Shown: positions 1 to 10,101 of the stretch, in pieces
Numbering within the stretch: the stretch's first letter is position 1
How the letters are laid out: each line of letters starts with the position of its first letter
Virus record (IMG/VR): IMGVR_UViG_3300022925_000008
Location: 1 to 64,000 of that record
Reading direction: 5' to 3' (one strand)
Length of the DNA stretch: 64,000 bases
From: a virus
Notes under the pieces: model-generated
The model's database searches: none
What the model saw: only the letters and a program-made list of their open reading frames with translations
What the model was told of the DNA's origin: nothing
Position numbers and translations under genes: made by a program

Positions 1-3000
1 AGTAGTCCCAACCAACAAGTTGCCGCTTGCATCAATGCGCATGGCTTCAGAGTCAGCCGTAGCAAAGGCTAAAACAGCATCAGATGCTATTGCGCTAACT
101 GCGCCATTTGCACCAGAATACAAAGAAAAAGCGTTACCTATTTCTAACTTCTGCGTATTGGCCGGGTTAGTTTGCGTGAGAAACGCCTTGTCAGCAGAGT
201 TGTGTATTGATAGCACTGTAGCAGGAGAATCCGTACCAATCCCGACGAAACCGCTTGAATCAATGCGCATGCGTTCTGAGCCATTTTGGTCGAAGACAAA
301 GCCTCTACTAGCACTGTTATGCTTAAACGTCAGTCCTGTATCATTTAAGAAAATATCTGCGGCATAGTTTGAAGTTAACTCCTCTGCTGAAAGTTGAACA
401 TAAGCATTGGTTTGGCCTGTCTTTTGCGCCCTAACCTTACCAACAGCATGAGCCGCAACGCTTGGCAAATTAGTCCCAATCCCGACGCGGCCGCCTCCTT
501 GCTGTAGTATTAAGTTGCCCCAAGTACTTCGTCCAGCGGTCAAAGACCTTAAAGAAGTATAAGTGGCTCCAGTAGTTGCGCCCATTGTAATGTCAAACGT
601 ACTTCCTGCTGTGTTTGTAACAAAATCATCGTTTGCAAAGGTAGCGTGTGGTAAGGAGGCACCTTGCACCCATAAAGAGGTTAAAGGAGAAGTCGTCCCA
701 ATCCCTAGCGACTCTGCCGAAGCATCCCAGAAGAACTTAGGCGTCGTGCCAGTGTCTTCGTAGAAGCTGATGTCGCCGTCGTGAGATATTCTAAAACGTT
801 CTTTTGCTCCGCTGTTGTACGTATTGATTGTGAAGTCAGCAACACCACCAGCGGCTTGAGCAGAAATAACGTCCAACGTAACTTCTTCTTTAGCACCGCC
901 TGCCGAAGCGTCAGCGCTATAAAAAGCTAAACGGCCCCAAGGCGCTGTTGTTGACCAATCACTAGCACTTGTAGAAGTTGCAATTGTTATCTTGCTTGGG
1001 GTTGGCGAAGCGCTTCCAGTTGCAGTATCCACAGTCAAACCGTCGCTGACCAGAGTACCCGTCACGTCAACGCCGGTAGCGGTGGTGGTCAGCTTTGGTG
1101 CGTCATCGTAGTAAATAACAACTTCTGCATCATTATTACAATAAATGTAATTCTCTCCAGTATTACTTTGTAAAAACAAGTCATTATACTGAATATATAA
1201 ATTTCCTGTCCCAGCCTCTGTTATATAACTATTAGAACCATCATGGTAAATTTGTAAGTCAGAGCCATCACCGAAGATGGCTTTGCTGTTGTCTGCAAAG
1301 TTAAGAGTTTCAGAACTAGCGTCCCATGTCATCTTCGCAGTCGTGCCATCCGAATCGTAGAAGCTGATGTCTCCTGTTGATGTGTCTACCTTAAATCGGT
1401 CTGTTCCAAATTCTGTTTCAACTAGAAATTGTGTATCGCCTTTTACAGTAACTCCTGCATCATTTGCGTTTAAGATAATGTTTTCTGCTGTAGAAGAAGC
1501 AATAACAAGATTGTCAAAAGAATCATCACCAATAGTATGACCATCACCAAAAGTCACAGTACCCGTTACGGCTGCGCCTGTGTCACTTGTTGCTATCCTA
1601 ACACTACCATCATAGTACATGTAAGAAACGCCACCATTGTTTCCAGCAAACATGAGCTTATCTTCAGCAGCGTTATAAACTCTAAAGTTATTACCTTTTA
1701 ATACTAAATTGCCAGTGCCTTGGTCGCTAACGTAACTATGGCTACCATCATGGTAAATCTGTAGGTCAGAGCCAGCACCGAACACAACTCTACCATTATC
1801 AGGTAAGTAGATGTCGTGACTAAAGATGGCTGAACCACTGTCTGACATATCCAAAGTGAGAGCGGTAAATATAGCACCATCATCTTTACCATTGAAGATA
1901 ATATCAGCATTATCTTGAGGAGAATATACGACTAGATTATCAGAAGTATTTGTAAATCTTCCAAATTCTATTGCAGCATCATATAAACGAATTAGACCAG
2001 TGTCGGCATTAAGATTAATATTACCGTCTACATCTAGGGTTAAGTTACCAGATGGAACATCAATTTCTTTGTTGGCACCTGCAATGAAGTCAAACTGAGT
2101 AGTGCCGGCATCTTTGATGGTTACATTACCGCCATCAGCATCTAGAGTAATGTTACCAGAAGCATCTACGAGATATTCACCTGTAACATTGGTGGTAAAG
2201 TTGTCACCAGATGTTTGTGTGAAGGTTGTACCTGATGTTTGTGTGAAGGTTGTACCTGATGTTTGTGCAATGGTAGTACCAGTTGTTAAAGCATAAGAAC
2301 CTGTACTTGCAGTTTGGACAATATTGGTTCCTGCAACATGTGTTAATGTTGTTCCAGCAGAATCAAGAATTGAACCAGATACATTGCGAGTAAGATTACC
2401 AGTCCAATTCTCTACGTTGGTAGCACCTAAGTCATATCGAACTCTAGTAGTAGCGCCATCATCAAAACGAATATTATTACCGTCAGCATCTAAAGTAATA
2501 TCACCAACAGCATCTATAGTATAATTGTTCGGAACAGTAATAGTATAATTAGCGTCATCAGCTAATGTGTGGGTTACGGTATCTCCACCTGCTCCATTCT
2601 TAAAGATGATATCATTACCATCAGCATCCAGGGTGATATCTCCCGAAACATCTACAAGATACTCTCCAGTGACATTAGTGGTAAAGTTGTCACCAGATGT
2701 TTGTGTAAAGGTTGTACCAGACGTTTGACTAATAGAACCTGTTATGGCAGTGTCAGATATATTTGTACCAGCAGTTCTATCAATAGTGGTTCCAGCGTCT
2801 TCATCAATAGACCCTGTGATGTTGACAACAGAGTTTCCTCCAGCGGTTAATGTATAGTTAGTACCTACAGTATGTGTAGTGGTTGTTCCGGAAACCGTTT
2901 GTATAGAAGTTCCAGCCGAATCAAAGATGGAGCCTCCAACGTTGGTAGTTAAACTACCGCCTATAGAAATATCAGTTGTGGCCCCAAGAGTATAAGTTAC

Positions 3001-3813
3001 TCTTATGTTCCCATCGTCTTTAAGTACAATATTGTCTCCAGCAGCATCTAATATAATGTCGCCCACTGTATCAACGGTATAGTTGGCGGGGGAAGTAATA
3101 GTGTAATCCCCATTGTCTGCTAATGTGTGTACAACTTCGTCCCCACCAGCACCATTCTTGAATCGAATGTCATTGCCGTCTGCGTCTAAAGTAATATCAC
3201 CAGAAACGTCTAATACTAAATCTCCTGTTCGAGATACAGTACCATCAGTGGCAAAATTATAATCTGTAACACCTGCGTCTTTGAAAGTAATATTACCCCC
3301 ATCCGCATCTAGGATGATATCACTAACAGTGTCTATAGTATAATTATTAGGAGATGCGATGATATAGTTACCATCGTTTGCAAGAGTGTGAGTTACAGTA
3401 TCTCCGCCTGCGCCGTTTTTGAATATTATATCGTTACCATCAGCGTCTAAAATGATATCGCCTAATGCATCAACTGTAAAATTTCCTCGTGGTGCATTTA
3501 GTTGTAATGCACCAGCAGCACTATCATAGATAAATTCCCCATGAACAGTATTTGTTTTACCGTTATGGAGAAACAAACTTCCACCGTCTATTCTGAGATA
3601 AAGATCGCTGTCTTGCTGATTAATTCTGTAATCAAGTTCAATTAAGACTCCTGCTATATCGCTATCTTTCTCAAAAGAAGTTCCTGGATTGATAAGTAAT
3701 GTTCTTTTATCACCAAGGTCGTCGCTTATTTGGTTGACTTTACGACGCATCTCATTGAGGTTATCAACAAGGGCGACAACTGTTGGTCTTGGGTATCCGT
3801 ACGGGTCTGCCAT
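1..3813 (-). CDS. Giant repeat-rich tail fibre protein, 3' end cut by window edge
   Basis: This reading frame is open from the ATG at 3813 to base 1, giving at least 1271 residues; the C terminus lies outside the window. The N terminus (MADPYGYPRPTVVALVDN) is followed by a helical stretch. Next comes a long glycine/threonine/aspartate-rich region in which a module with the cores ITLDADG and FKNGAGGDTV recurs many times. The last third carries the MRID-SSG-VGIGT phrase that is common in phage tail fibres ahead of an intramolecular chaperone domain. Such proteins form trimeric beta-structured fibres that contact the host surface. It is the last gene of the baseplate/fibre operon, overlapping the preceding small gene by one base (TAATG). 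The fibre role is inferred from composition, repeats and position; a whisker or collar fibre is possible. Confidence 0.8.
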   Translation of the reverse strand, partial: MADPYGYPRPTVVALVDNLNEMRRKVNQISDDLGDKRTLLINPGTSFEKDSDIAGVLIELDYRINQQDSDLYLRIDGGSLFLHNGKTNTVHGEFIYDSAAGALQLNAPRGNFTVDALGDIILDADGNDIIFKNGAGGDTVTHTLANDGNYIIASPNNYTIDTVSDIILDADGGNITFKDAGVTDYNFATDGTVSRTGDLVLDVSGDITLDADGNDIRFKNGAGGDEVVHTLADNGDYTITSPANYTVDTVGDIILDAAGDNIVLKDDGNIRVTYTLGATTDISIGGSLTTNVGGSIFDSAGTSIQTVSGTTTTHTVGTNYTLTAGGNSVVNITGSIDEDAGTTIDRTAGTNISDTAITGSISQTSGTTFTQTSGDNFTTNVTGEYLVDVSGDITLDADGNDIIFKNGAGGDTVTHTLADDANYTITVPNNYTIDAVGDITLDADGNNIRFDDGATTRVRYDLGATNVENWTGNLTRNVSGSILDSAGTTLTHVAGTNIVQTASTGSYALTTGTTIAQTSGTTFTQTSGTTFTQTSGDNFTTNVTGEYLVDASGNITLDADGGNVTIKDAGTTQFDFIAGANKEIDVPSGNLTLDVDGNINLNADTGLIRLYDAAIEFGRFTNTSDNLVVYSPQDNADIIFNGKDDGAIFTALTLDMSDSGSAIFSHDIYLPDNGRVVFGAGSDLQIYHDGSHSYVSDQGTGNLVLKGNNFRVYNAAEDKLMFAGNNGGVSYMYYDGSVRIATSDTGAAVTGTVTFGDGHTIGDDSFDNLVIASSTAENIILNANDAGVTVKGDTQFLVETEFGTDRFKVDTSTGDISFYDSDGTTAKMTWDASSETLNFADNSKAIFGDGSDLQIYHDGSNSYITEAGTGNLYIQYNDLFLQSNTGENYIYCNNDAEVVIYYDDAPKLTTTATGVDVTGTLVSDGLTVDTATGSASPTPSKITIATSTSASDWSTTAPWGRLAFYSADASAGGAKEEVTLDVISAQAAGGVADFTINTYNSGAKERFRISHDGDISFYEDTGTTPKFFWDASAESLGIGTTSPLTSLWVQGASLPHATFANDDFVTNTAGSTFDITMGATTGATYTSLRSLTAGRSTWGNLILQQGGGRVGIGTNLPSVAAHAVGKVRAQKTGQTNAYVQLSAEELTSNYAADIFLNDTGLTFKHNSASRGFVFDQNGSERMRIDSSGFVGIGTDSPATVLSIHNSADKAFLTQTNPANTQKLEIGNAFSLYSGANGAVSAIASDAVLAFATADSEAMRIDASGNLLVGTT
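2210..2280. repeat. 24-base tandem repeat inside tail fibre gene
   Basis: Two exact 24-base units (2210-2233 and 2234-2257) are followed by a diverged third copy ending at 2280. Each encodes an eight-residue unit, TSGTTFTQ, in the fibre gene. A related copy lies near 2697-2730. In-frame repeats of this kind lengthen or shorten a fibre by slippage or recombination. Confidence 0.85.
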
Positions 3814-4037
3814 TATAGTTTCTCTAATATTTTAGTTAACATGACTTTAATATCAGAAACTTCGCTTTGAAGGTCATTAACTTGCTGCTCTAGCATTTGG
3901 TTTTTTGCCTTTGCTTCAAGTTTTTTCTTTTTCCTTTCGCGGGCTGCTTCTGCTTCACGTTTATTTATATTAATTATCGCGCCCGATTGAGCGTCTCTTG
4001 CCAATCCAGAATGGCCGTCCACCTTTAATAAATCCAT
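3813..4037 (-). CDS. Small basic coiled-coil protein of the tail-fibre operon
   Basis: A 74-residue protein. The first 25 residues (MDLLKVDGHSGLARDAQSGA) are followed by a very basic stretch (KREAEAARERKKKKLEAKAK) and a heptad-like C-terminal coiled coil ending in VMLTKILEKL. It overlaps both neighbours by one base (TAATG at each junction), so its translation is probably coupled to the DUF4815 gene upstream and the fibre gene downstream. It could be a fibre assembly or attachment factor by analogy with other small coiled-coil fibre helpers. No named family is recognised, so the function is unknown. Confidence 0.7.
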   Translation of the reverse strand: MDLLKVDGHSGLARDAQSGAIININKREAEAARERKKKKLEAKAKNQMLEQQVNDLQSEVSDIKVMLTKILEKL

Positions 4038-7000
4038 TAATCCACCATCGCTATTGCTCGTAAATCTCTAATCTTTGGCACTGCCGAAGAGTTGACAGAC
4101 CGGAAAACAATCTTCAATTGATATTCACTAAACGAGTCTAGAGTTCCATCATCACCACCTATGAGATATGTATATTCTCTGAATATAGATGGATTATCAT
4201 CAGAAGGTAATGTATTCTCAGGAGTATCCAATATCCAAGATTTATCAATAATATTTTCACCTTCTGCTGCAGTTCTATAGTAAAGGTCAAAGTTAGACCC
4301 ATTGGGTCGGTTGGCAGCAAGCAATACTTTGATACCAACTGCGTCTTCTGCAAGAGTCACAGGAACGGTAATGTGTTTTGCTAGATGAGTACCATTATAT
4401 GGATCTGTTTCTGGAATGTATTTAATTGGTACAATTTTACCATTAGCCGTGCTCGAGGCGTCTTGATCATCAATAATATTCTCGATCAACGTCAATGAAC
4501 AACGTTGTAGATCAAGCATCGGAGAAACAAAACCAGCACTACTAGTGAAATCTATTTTTACTGTTGCTGATCTACCACCATTCAGATTTCCTGGTAGGTT
4601 CTCATTATAACGATTCGCAACAACTTTAGGATAATCAAAAGAAGTATTTATTTTAGGAGTAATTCTAGAATAAACAGTTGCCTTATCATATGGAGATATA
4701 ATTGCTGGTTCTGGTCCTGCTACTGGTTTACCCGTGGTAAACTTATATGCCGCTGAGACCGAAGTATAGTTTGGTACAATTGTTTGTGCTTCGAGATTTG
4801 CAATATTGAAATGTACATTGCGGTCAGAATAAACATCATCTCCGCCCGTAACAGAAGTGACAGTAGCATTAGTATCAGCGTTGAAAGCATAACCTGCGCC
4901 ATCAACTTTGGTAACTGCTCTTCTGCCCATTATTGCAGAACCTAAAATTCCGCCATAACTGGTGCTTGAATCAAGTCCAGTAACATTGGCCATATCATTG
5001 ACCAACAACCCGCAGTCTTTATGCTCTACATAAATTTCAGGAGAACCTGCTGTCGTATAGATTGGATTTTCTTTTAATAATTTTGCTGGAACGTCTGCAT
5101 TATTCAGAATAGCAAATCCACTACGTTTAAACGATGCTCTATAAATTTTGTACATCATGTCTATTTGTTGACTTGGTTCCCATATTCTAGAGTTTTGTGA
5201 TTTGAAGAAAGATCCTAAAGAAGGCTGTTTGAGGATTCTAACATCACTCGACCCCAAAACAAATTTCTCCATTTCTGCCACGTAAACGTTATATTTTACT
5301 GTATTTGGAGCAATCACACAAATTGCATATCCAGTAAAGGGACTTAAGAAAACTGGTTCATCAAACTCGAAAATGGTTGGTAAACTATTAATCTGTGCCA
5401 TTGTTGGAGTAGCATAAGTTTCTGTCACAGCAGTAACTTGTGACGCTGCCAAAGTTTTACTTGTCATAGATTGAAATGCAGAAGGAGCTCCATTTACTTC
5501 TGGGCGAATCTCTACTCGAACAGGAATGTTCGGATCTTTAGTTGCAAAAAATAATGCAACCTTGGTCATATAAATTCCATATTGATTATCGACATAGAAA
5601 GTTTGTGCAACTGGATCAACGTTCAATCCTCGTTTGCCGCCTCTGCCGCCTGGTCGACCAGTCTTCTTTGTTGGATAAACACCATGATTTATTTGTTTTG
5701 ATGATATATTCCTAGGTTCTGTTCCATCAACAAGTAATCCGTTTCCGCCTGGGTTTACCGTCTCAACTTTTTCTGCAACATTAGGTTCAGGGTCAAATTG
5801 GGCTGCGGTTTGGACAGCTGGGGTGAGTGCAACTGAATATGCTGGATCAACAACAGGATTTCCGCTGATGGATGCATTAATTGAACTAATTAGGGCTGGT
5901 GCTTCTACTAAAACGACATCGGGTTCAACGCTGATAGTATCAGAGAGTGCCGCATTTTGTTCCGAAGTGTTTGTTGGTCCGGGATAATATGTACCCGTTG
6001 TCGTAGTACCTTCACCACCAGCACCACCCAAAGATCCAATAGTTACATAATTATATGGAACACTGTATCCATAAGGAAGCGTGAGGTTGGCAGATTCTAC
6101 TACAGTTCCACCAGAGGTATTTCCAACCCCACCTTCATTGGAAAGTACATCGATTAATGGTCCGTTTTCAACCTCTACTTGTGCTTCAATAATTGGGTCA
6201 TTTGCTGCTGGTTCAGCAGGTAAATCTGTATTATCCGCGTCAGTATTAGGTTCTGCAGAATCTTCATAAACAATAACTTCAATTATGATTGGGTCTTGTT
6301 CAACATATTTAATAACCTCAACCTCAATAATTTCCGGCGGCAAAGCAGCTGCCGGAACTTCTACTTCGATTTTTTCTACTACAACGACTTCAACACGTTC
6401 TTGTATGGTCGTATCAGATTCTGTTTCAACCAAAGTGTCTTCGGTATAATTTACAGTTGTTACTTCACCCAAAACCCTTGTTGACAAAACTTCTTTTTGC
6501 CTTGTTTGAAGCGTTCCTGCTGCTGTATATACGCTAGAAGCTTTACAAATTGCTGCAGCATCATTATTTTTATTTACATCTAATAATTTGAATTCTAAAG
6601 CACCGCAACGGAATCTCCAAACATCATCTTGTGGATTATAACCATTTGTTGTAAGCGCAGGGGGTCTAATATTAGGTATAAAGAATGATCCGATAACAGT
6701 ACCAGAAGCATCGGTAGTTAGTGCAGTTGAACCCTGTGGGTGTGAAACAGTTGTACGACTAGTATTTGCATTTCCGTTATCTTCGGGTCTGTCCGCCCAT
6801 TGAACATATGTAGATTCTTGTCGACACCAATTAGAAACATTATACCCATCGAAATAAGGAAATACGTTTGTATTTGGACGAAGTCCTTCTGCCATAAACC
6901 AAATTCTTCTCGACCTCATCCAAGGAATTAGAGCGGTCTGAACAATTCTATCGCCAATGACTTCTTGTATTGTCTCTGAAGAAACAATTCTACTTACAGT

Positions 7001-10000
7001 GTGTGCTGTAGTTGTTGTAGTAGTCGTGGTTGATGTATCTGTCACAGAAGATGTTGTTCCATCATCAACTGAAGTGGAATTTTTTACTACATTCTTAGAT
7101 GAACCAACAACCTCGGATGTTTGGTTGGTGATTGATCCAACTTCTAAGGTATTTGGATCAGACCCAGCCCAGTTCCATTCATGTTCGTTCCACAAATACG
7201 CTTGTACTTTGTCTATTCTCTGTCCGCCGTCTACAACTTTGTTAGCGGCATATTCAACATCTTTCCACTCGTCAGAAGCGGGAGATAGTTTCATCGTTCC
7301 ATTATAATTTGGTATTAAAAATGGATTTACTGGTTCTGCCCCTGAAGAAATATTAATGCTCTGCCATTCTAAATCTTCATATTGAAGATAAACATTATCA
7401 CCCTTTTTAACAACTCCCTTAGAGGCAGATACATCAAACACCAAACGAATATTGTCAGCATCATATATTGGACGAACTACTTTACTTGCCATATCAACAG
7501 ATGCTCTATAATCCGGCAACGATGTGGCAGAAAATACTTGATCAGCAAAGTTATCAGCAAAAAACCCAGACTTGGTTCTTAAATTACCATCAGCGTCAAG
7601 AACATTTAAATTTTTAGTGTCTAATTCTAATAAACTCAAAGAAGTTACTTCCTCGAGGCGATCAACTTTCTGCTCAATCTTACCAATATCTGCCATAGTA
7701 TATCGACGGGATTCAATGTGTGTCGATTTTATGTCAGATGGATTCAAAGTGTTGGCGTTCATTAAGACCTTATAGAGTTCTAATGCACCTTCTGGCGTTT
7801 TTCTATACTGTGGGTTAGTTGATGGAACGCCCTGCATATACATAAATTTGCCTTCTTGCGTAAACAACAATTTGTCAGCGCGGGGCAAATAATAAGATAC
7901 ATCTGCAGTTATATTTGTTGCTCTCTTAGGTACAAAGAAATTATCTGTACCATTAACTACATTACCAGACGCGTCAAGGTCAGGACGAAAATCCAAAACG
8001 TTGAACAACCTAGTGGTTGCGTCAGATCTTGGTTGATAGGTTGGAATGTTGTCATATGTAGAAAGCAAACCATCAGTAACGTTATCTAAATAAGACTCAA
8101 CAGAATAAAAATTACCACCTGGTTGGCGTGCATAATGATAGAATTTTGCATAAACTGGACCAGAATATGGGTATCTTTTGATTAATCTACTTTCTTCATA
8201 ATGGGTATCTTTTTGCCCACCATCTAATGTAAAATACTGAGAGATATTATCTCCTGCTGCACTATCTTTCACTTCAGCCAGTTGATATACGTCATGTTGC
8301 CCTAAAGAAACCGCAGTGTTCCCAGAAGTTGTGACAGATCCAGGCGTTTGACCCAAATATCCGATTGTGGGGTATTTATTTTTTTCAACAGCGTTGGCAA
8401 GAACCTTATATCCAGCCACTTCATAATTGATATTATTTTGTAATCCAGAAATATCTGCTTGAGTTGAATTTCCATTAAGAACTATCGAAACCGGCACCTG
8501 ACCAGAATCAGCACTAGCCACTATCCAATTAGAAGTGTCTGTGAAGTTAAATCCGTCTGAAGTTGTTATCGAACGAGTCGTACCCGTTCCAGTAATATTT
8601 TCTTCAAACTGGTAGGTATAAGTGATATCAGAAATTGCACTTGGTCTTGGCCTTGGAAGGCGGAATAATAAATCTTTGTTTCTTTCATCGCCTTTGACAA
8701 CTGCTCGCGCTGGGTTTCCTTCCAAGACTATATTATAATAATCTGTGGCCCCTAACCCAATGCTTCTGGCAGTACGGAATCCGCCAGTAAACTGCGATGG
8801 AGATTTTCCGATATACAGTCTAGTTGTATTACCAAAACCTCTTTCTATTGCCCTTATGGTGATAGTACCTATAATAGAACCACCAGCGCCAGTTCCATTA
8901 TAAACGTTTACTGGAGTATTTAATTCAGGAAGACCTCTATGCGTTGTATCATCAGTATTATCAACAACAATATATCTGTCATAGATCACAGGTATCTGTT
9001 CGTTCGTTACTAATTCTGCAGAAGTGGGTTTAGGAATTACCAACCTTGTTGGCGCTGGAGCAACTGCTCGGTGACCATTAATATATGCAATGCCCTTGGA
9101 AATATTTAGATAAAGTTTATCATTTACTGCAGAATCAACCTGTTCGAACTGAATCTTAAATGGTTCAACCATATAATTACCAGATTCTTCGAAAGTTCTT
9201 TTTGCTAGCACATCATTGATTTTGTTATATTGGTTTGATCCTGTGCCTGCTTGTGTAACAACGCCTTCGGTAATTCTCGCCAAGAAAACAAAGTTTTCTG
9301 TGGTTTTTACAGTTTCTTCTTTTGCTAATAGTAATCGAATCCTATATCTGTCTGCTCCAGGAGAAGTTAGGTTTGGTGTTCCTGATTGATTGTCAAATAG
9401 GTCAACAGTATCGCTGGAAGTGAAAATATCCTGAACAACTTTGAATCCGACGTTTCCAGTATAACCCGAAAAGTATTTTGACAAAATTAATGATTGCGGG
9501 TTGACATGTACGAAATGACCCAACACAAAAATATCACCCCCAGCCACTGATACTTTACAACCAGTGCCGAGCGGAGTAATACCAGAGGTGCTCGTGCTAG
9601 CAGATTCTATTAATAGATTACCAGCGGAACAAGTTAGAACTTCGCCTGGAGTAAACCTTACTGCTGTCCCTCCACTTGTTCCAGCAGAAGTGTCTGTATA
9701 AGCTACATAAATCGTTGGAACGTTCGTCGTATCATTACTTGCAGAACCCGCAAGAACATATTGAACAATTCTTCCAACAACACCAGAAGTTTGTCCTGTT
9801 ATTGTCGAACCCACGTGAGAAGGAGAAAGGTCACCGCCAGTGGCGTTCAGCCTAACATATTCATAACTATTATTTACACTGACCCCACCAGGATTAACGA
9901 TTGCTCCGTTTTTAAATAGATTATTACCCAGCCTTTGAATTTCGGCTTGGATAATAGATTGCATTTCATTCAGTTCTCTCGCTTGGAGAGCTCTTCCGCC

Positions 10001-10090
10001 GTTAAACAATACCTTATGGTATCCTTTACCTTCGGTCCAATCATCATTGTATGTTGTGGCAAATGTGTTTTGAGTAAATGTGTTAGGCAT
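4037..10090 (-). CDS. Giant DUF4815-type virion structural protein
   Basis: A 2017-residue protein. The N terminus (NDDWTEGKGYHKVLFNGGRALQARELNEMQ) matches the pattern of the DUF4815 domain seen in large structural proteins of marine T4-like phages. The middle (around residues 1050-1350) is low-complexity, with threonine runs and long acidic/valine-rich strands, and the C-terminal half is beta-rich. No enzyme motif is visible. It sits between gp8 and the tail-fibre genes, so it is most likely a baseplate-attached fibre or baseplate-periphery protein. The DUF4815 call rests on recognition of the N-terminal motif; the location in the particle is inferred from gene order. Confidence 0.75.
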   Translation of the reverse strand: MPNTFTQNTFATTYNDDWTEGKGYHKVLFNGGRALQARELNEMQSIIQAEIQRLGNNLFKNGAIVNPGGVSVNNSYEYVRLNATGGDLSPSHVGSTITGQTSGVVGRIVQYVLAGSASNDTTNVPTIYVAYTDTSAGTSGGTAVRFTPGEVLTCSAGNLLIESASTSTSGITPLGTGCKVSVAGGDIFVLGHFVHVNPQSLILSKYFSGYTGNVGFKVVQDIFTSSDTVDLFDNQSGTPNLTSPGADRYRIRLLLAKEETVKTTENFVFLARITEGVVTQAGTGSNQYNKINDVLAKRTFEESGNYMVEPFKIQFEQVDSAVNDKLYLNISKGIAYINGHRAVAPAPTRLVIPKPTSAELVTNEQIPVIYDRYIVVDNTDDTTHRGLPELNTPVNVYNGTGAGGSIIGTITIRAIERGFGNTTRLYIGKSPSQFTGGFRTARSIGLGATDYYNIVLEGNPARAVVKGDERNKDLLFRLPRPRPSAISDITYTYQFEENITGTGTTRSITTSDGFNFTDTSNWIVASADSGQVPVSIVLNGNSTQADISGLQNNINYEVAGYKVLANAVEKNKYPTIGYLGQTPGSVTTSGNTAVSLGQHDVYQLAEVKDSAAGDNISQYFTLDGGQKDTHYEESRLIKRYPYSGPVYAKFYHYARQPGGNFYSVESYLDNVTDGLLSTYDNIPTYQPRSDATTRLFNVLDFRPDLDASGNVVNGTDNFFVPKRATNITADVSYYLPRADKLLFTQEGKFMYMQGVPSTNPQYRKTPEGALELYKVLMNANTLNPSDIKSTHIESRRYTMADIGKIEQKVDRLEEVTSLSLLELDTKNLNVLDADGNLRTKSGFFADNFADQVFSATSLPDYRASVDMASKVVRPIYDADNIRLVFDVSASKGVVKKGDNVYLQYEDLEWQSINISSGAEPVNPFLIPNYNGTMKLSPASDEWKDVEYAANKVVDGGQRIDKVQAYLWNEHEWNWAGSDPNTLEVGSITNQTSEVVGSSKNVVKNSTSVDDGTTSSVTDTSTTTTTTTTAHTVSRIVSSETIQEVIGDRIVQTALIPWMRSRRIWFMAEGLRPNTNVFPYFDGYNVSNWCRQESTYVQWADRPEDNGNANTSRTTVSHPQGSTALTTDASGTVIGSFFIPNIRPPALTTNGYNPQDDVWRFRCGALEFKLLDVNKNNDAAAICKASSVYTAAGTLQTRQKEVLSTRVLGEVTTVNYTEDTLVETESDTTIQERVEVVVVEKIEVEVPAAALPPEIIEVEVIKYVEQDPIIIEVIVYEDSAEPNTDADNTDLPAEPAANDPIIEAQVEVENGPLIDVLSNEGGVGNTSGGTVVESANLTLPYGYSVPYNYVTIGSLGGAGGEGTTTTGTYYPGPTNTSEQNAALSDTISVEPDVVLVEAPALISSINASISGNPVVDPAYSVALTPAVQTAAQFDPEPNVAEKVETVNPGGNGLLVDGTEPRNISSKQINHGVYPTKKTGRPGGRGGKRGLNVDPVAQTFYVDNQYGIYMTKVALFFATKDPNIPVRVEIRPEVNGAPSAFQSMTSKTLAASQVTAVTETYATPTMAQINSLPTIFEFDEPVFLSPFTGYAICVIAPNTVKYNVYVAEMEKFVLGSSDVRILKQPSLGSFFKSQNSRIWEPSQQIDMMYKIYRASFKRSGFAILNNADVPAKLLKENPIYTTAGSPEIYVEHKDCGLLVNDMANVTGLDSSTSYGGILGSAIMGRRAVTKVDGAGYAFNADTNATVTSVTGGDDVYSDRNVHFNIANLEAQTIVPNYTSVSAAYKFTTGKPVAGPEPAIISPYDKATVYSRITPKINTSFDYPKVVANRYNENLPGNLNGGRSATVKIDFTSSAGFVSPMLDLQRCSLTLIENIIDDQDASSTANGKIVPIKYIPETDPYNGTHLAKHITVPVTLAEDAVGIKVLLAANRPNGSNFDLYYRTAAEGENIIDKSWILDTPENTLPSDDNPSIFREYTYLIGGDDGTLDSFSEYQLKIVFRSVNSSAVPKIRDLRAIAMVD

Positions 10091-10101
10091 TATTCTGACC
10101 T

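Noticed and set aside
1-2850. Short plus-strand open frames over the fibre gene
   Set aside because: They lie opposite a single long minus-strand frame of 1271 codons, have repetitive composition and no ribosome sites; they are antisense shadows.
2137-3460. Regularly spaced repeats that could suggest a CRISPR array
   Set aside because: The repeats are in frame with the tail-fibre gene, diverge between copies and are not separated by unique spacers of constant length.
3962-3969. Minus-strand TATAAATA inside the small coiled-coil gene
   Set aside because: It lies within coding sequence 149 bases upstream of the fibre start; in AT-rich DNA a chance match is likely and no other support exists.
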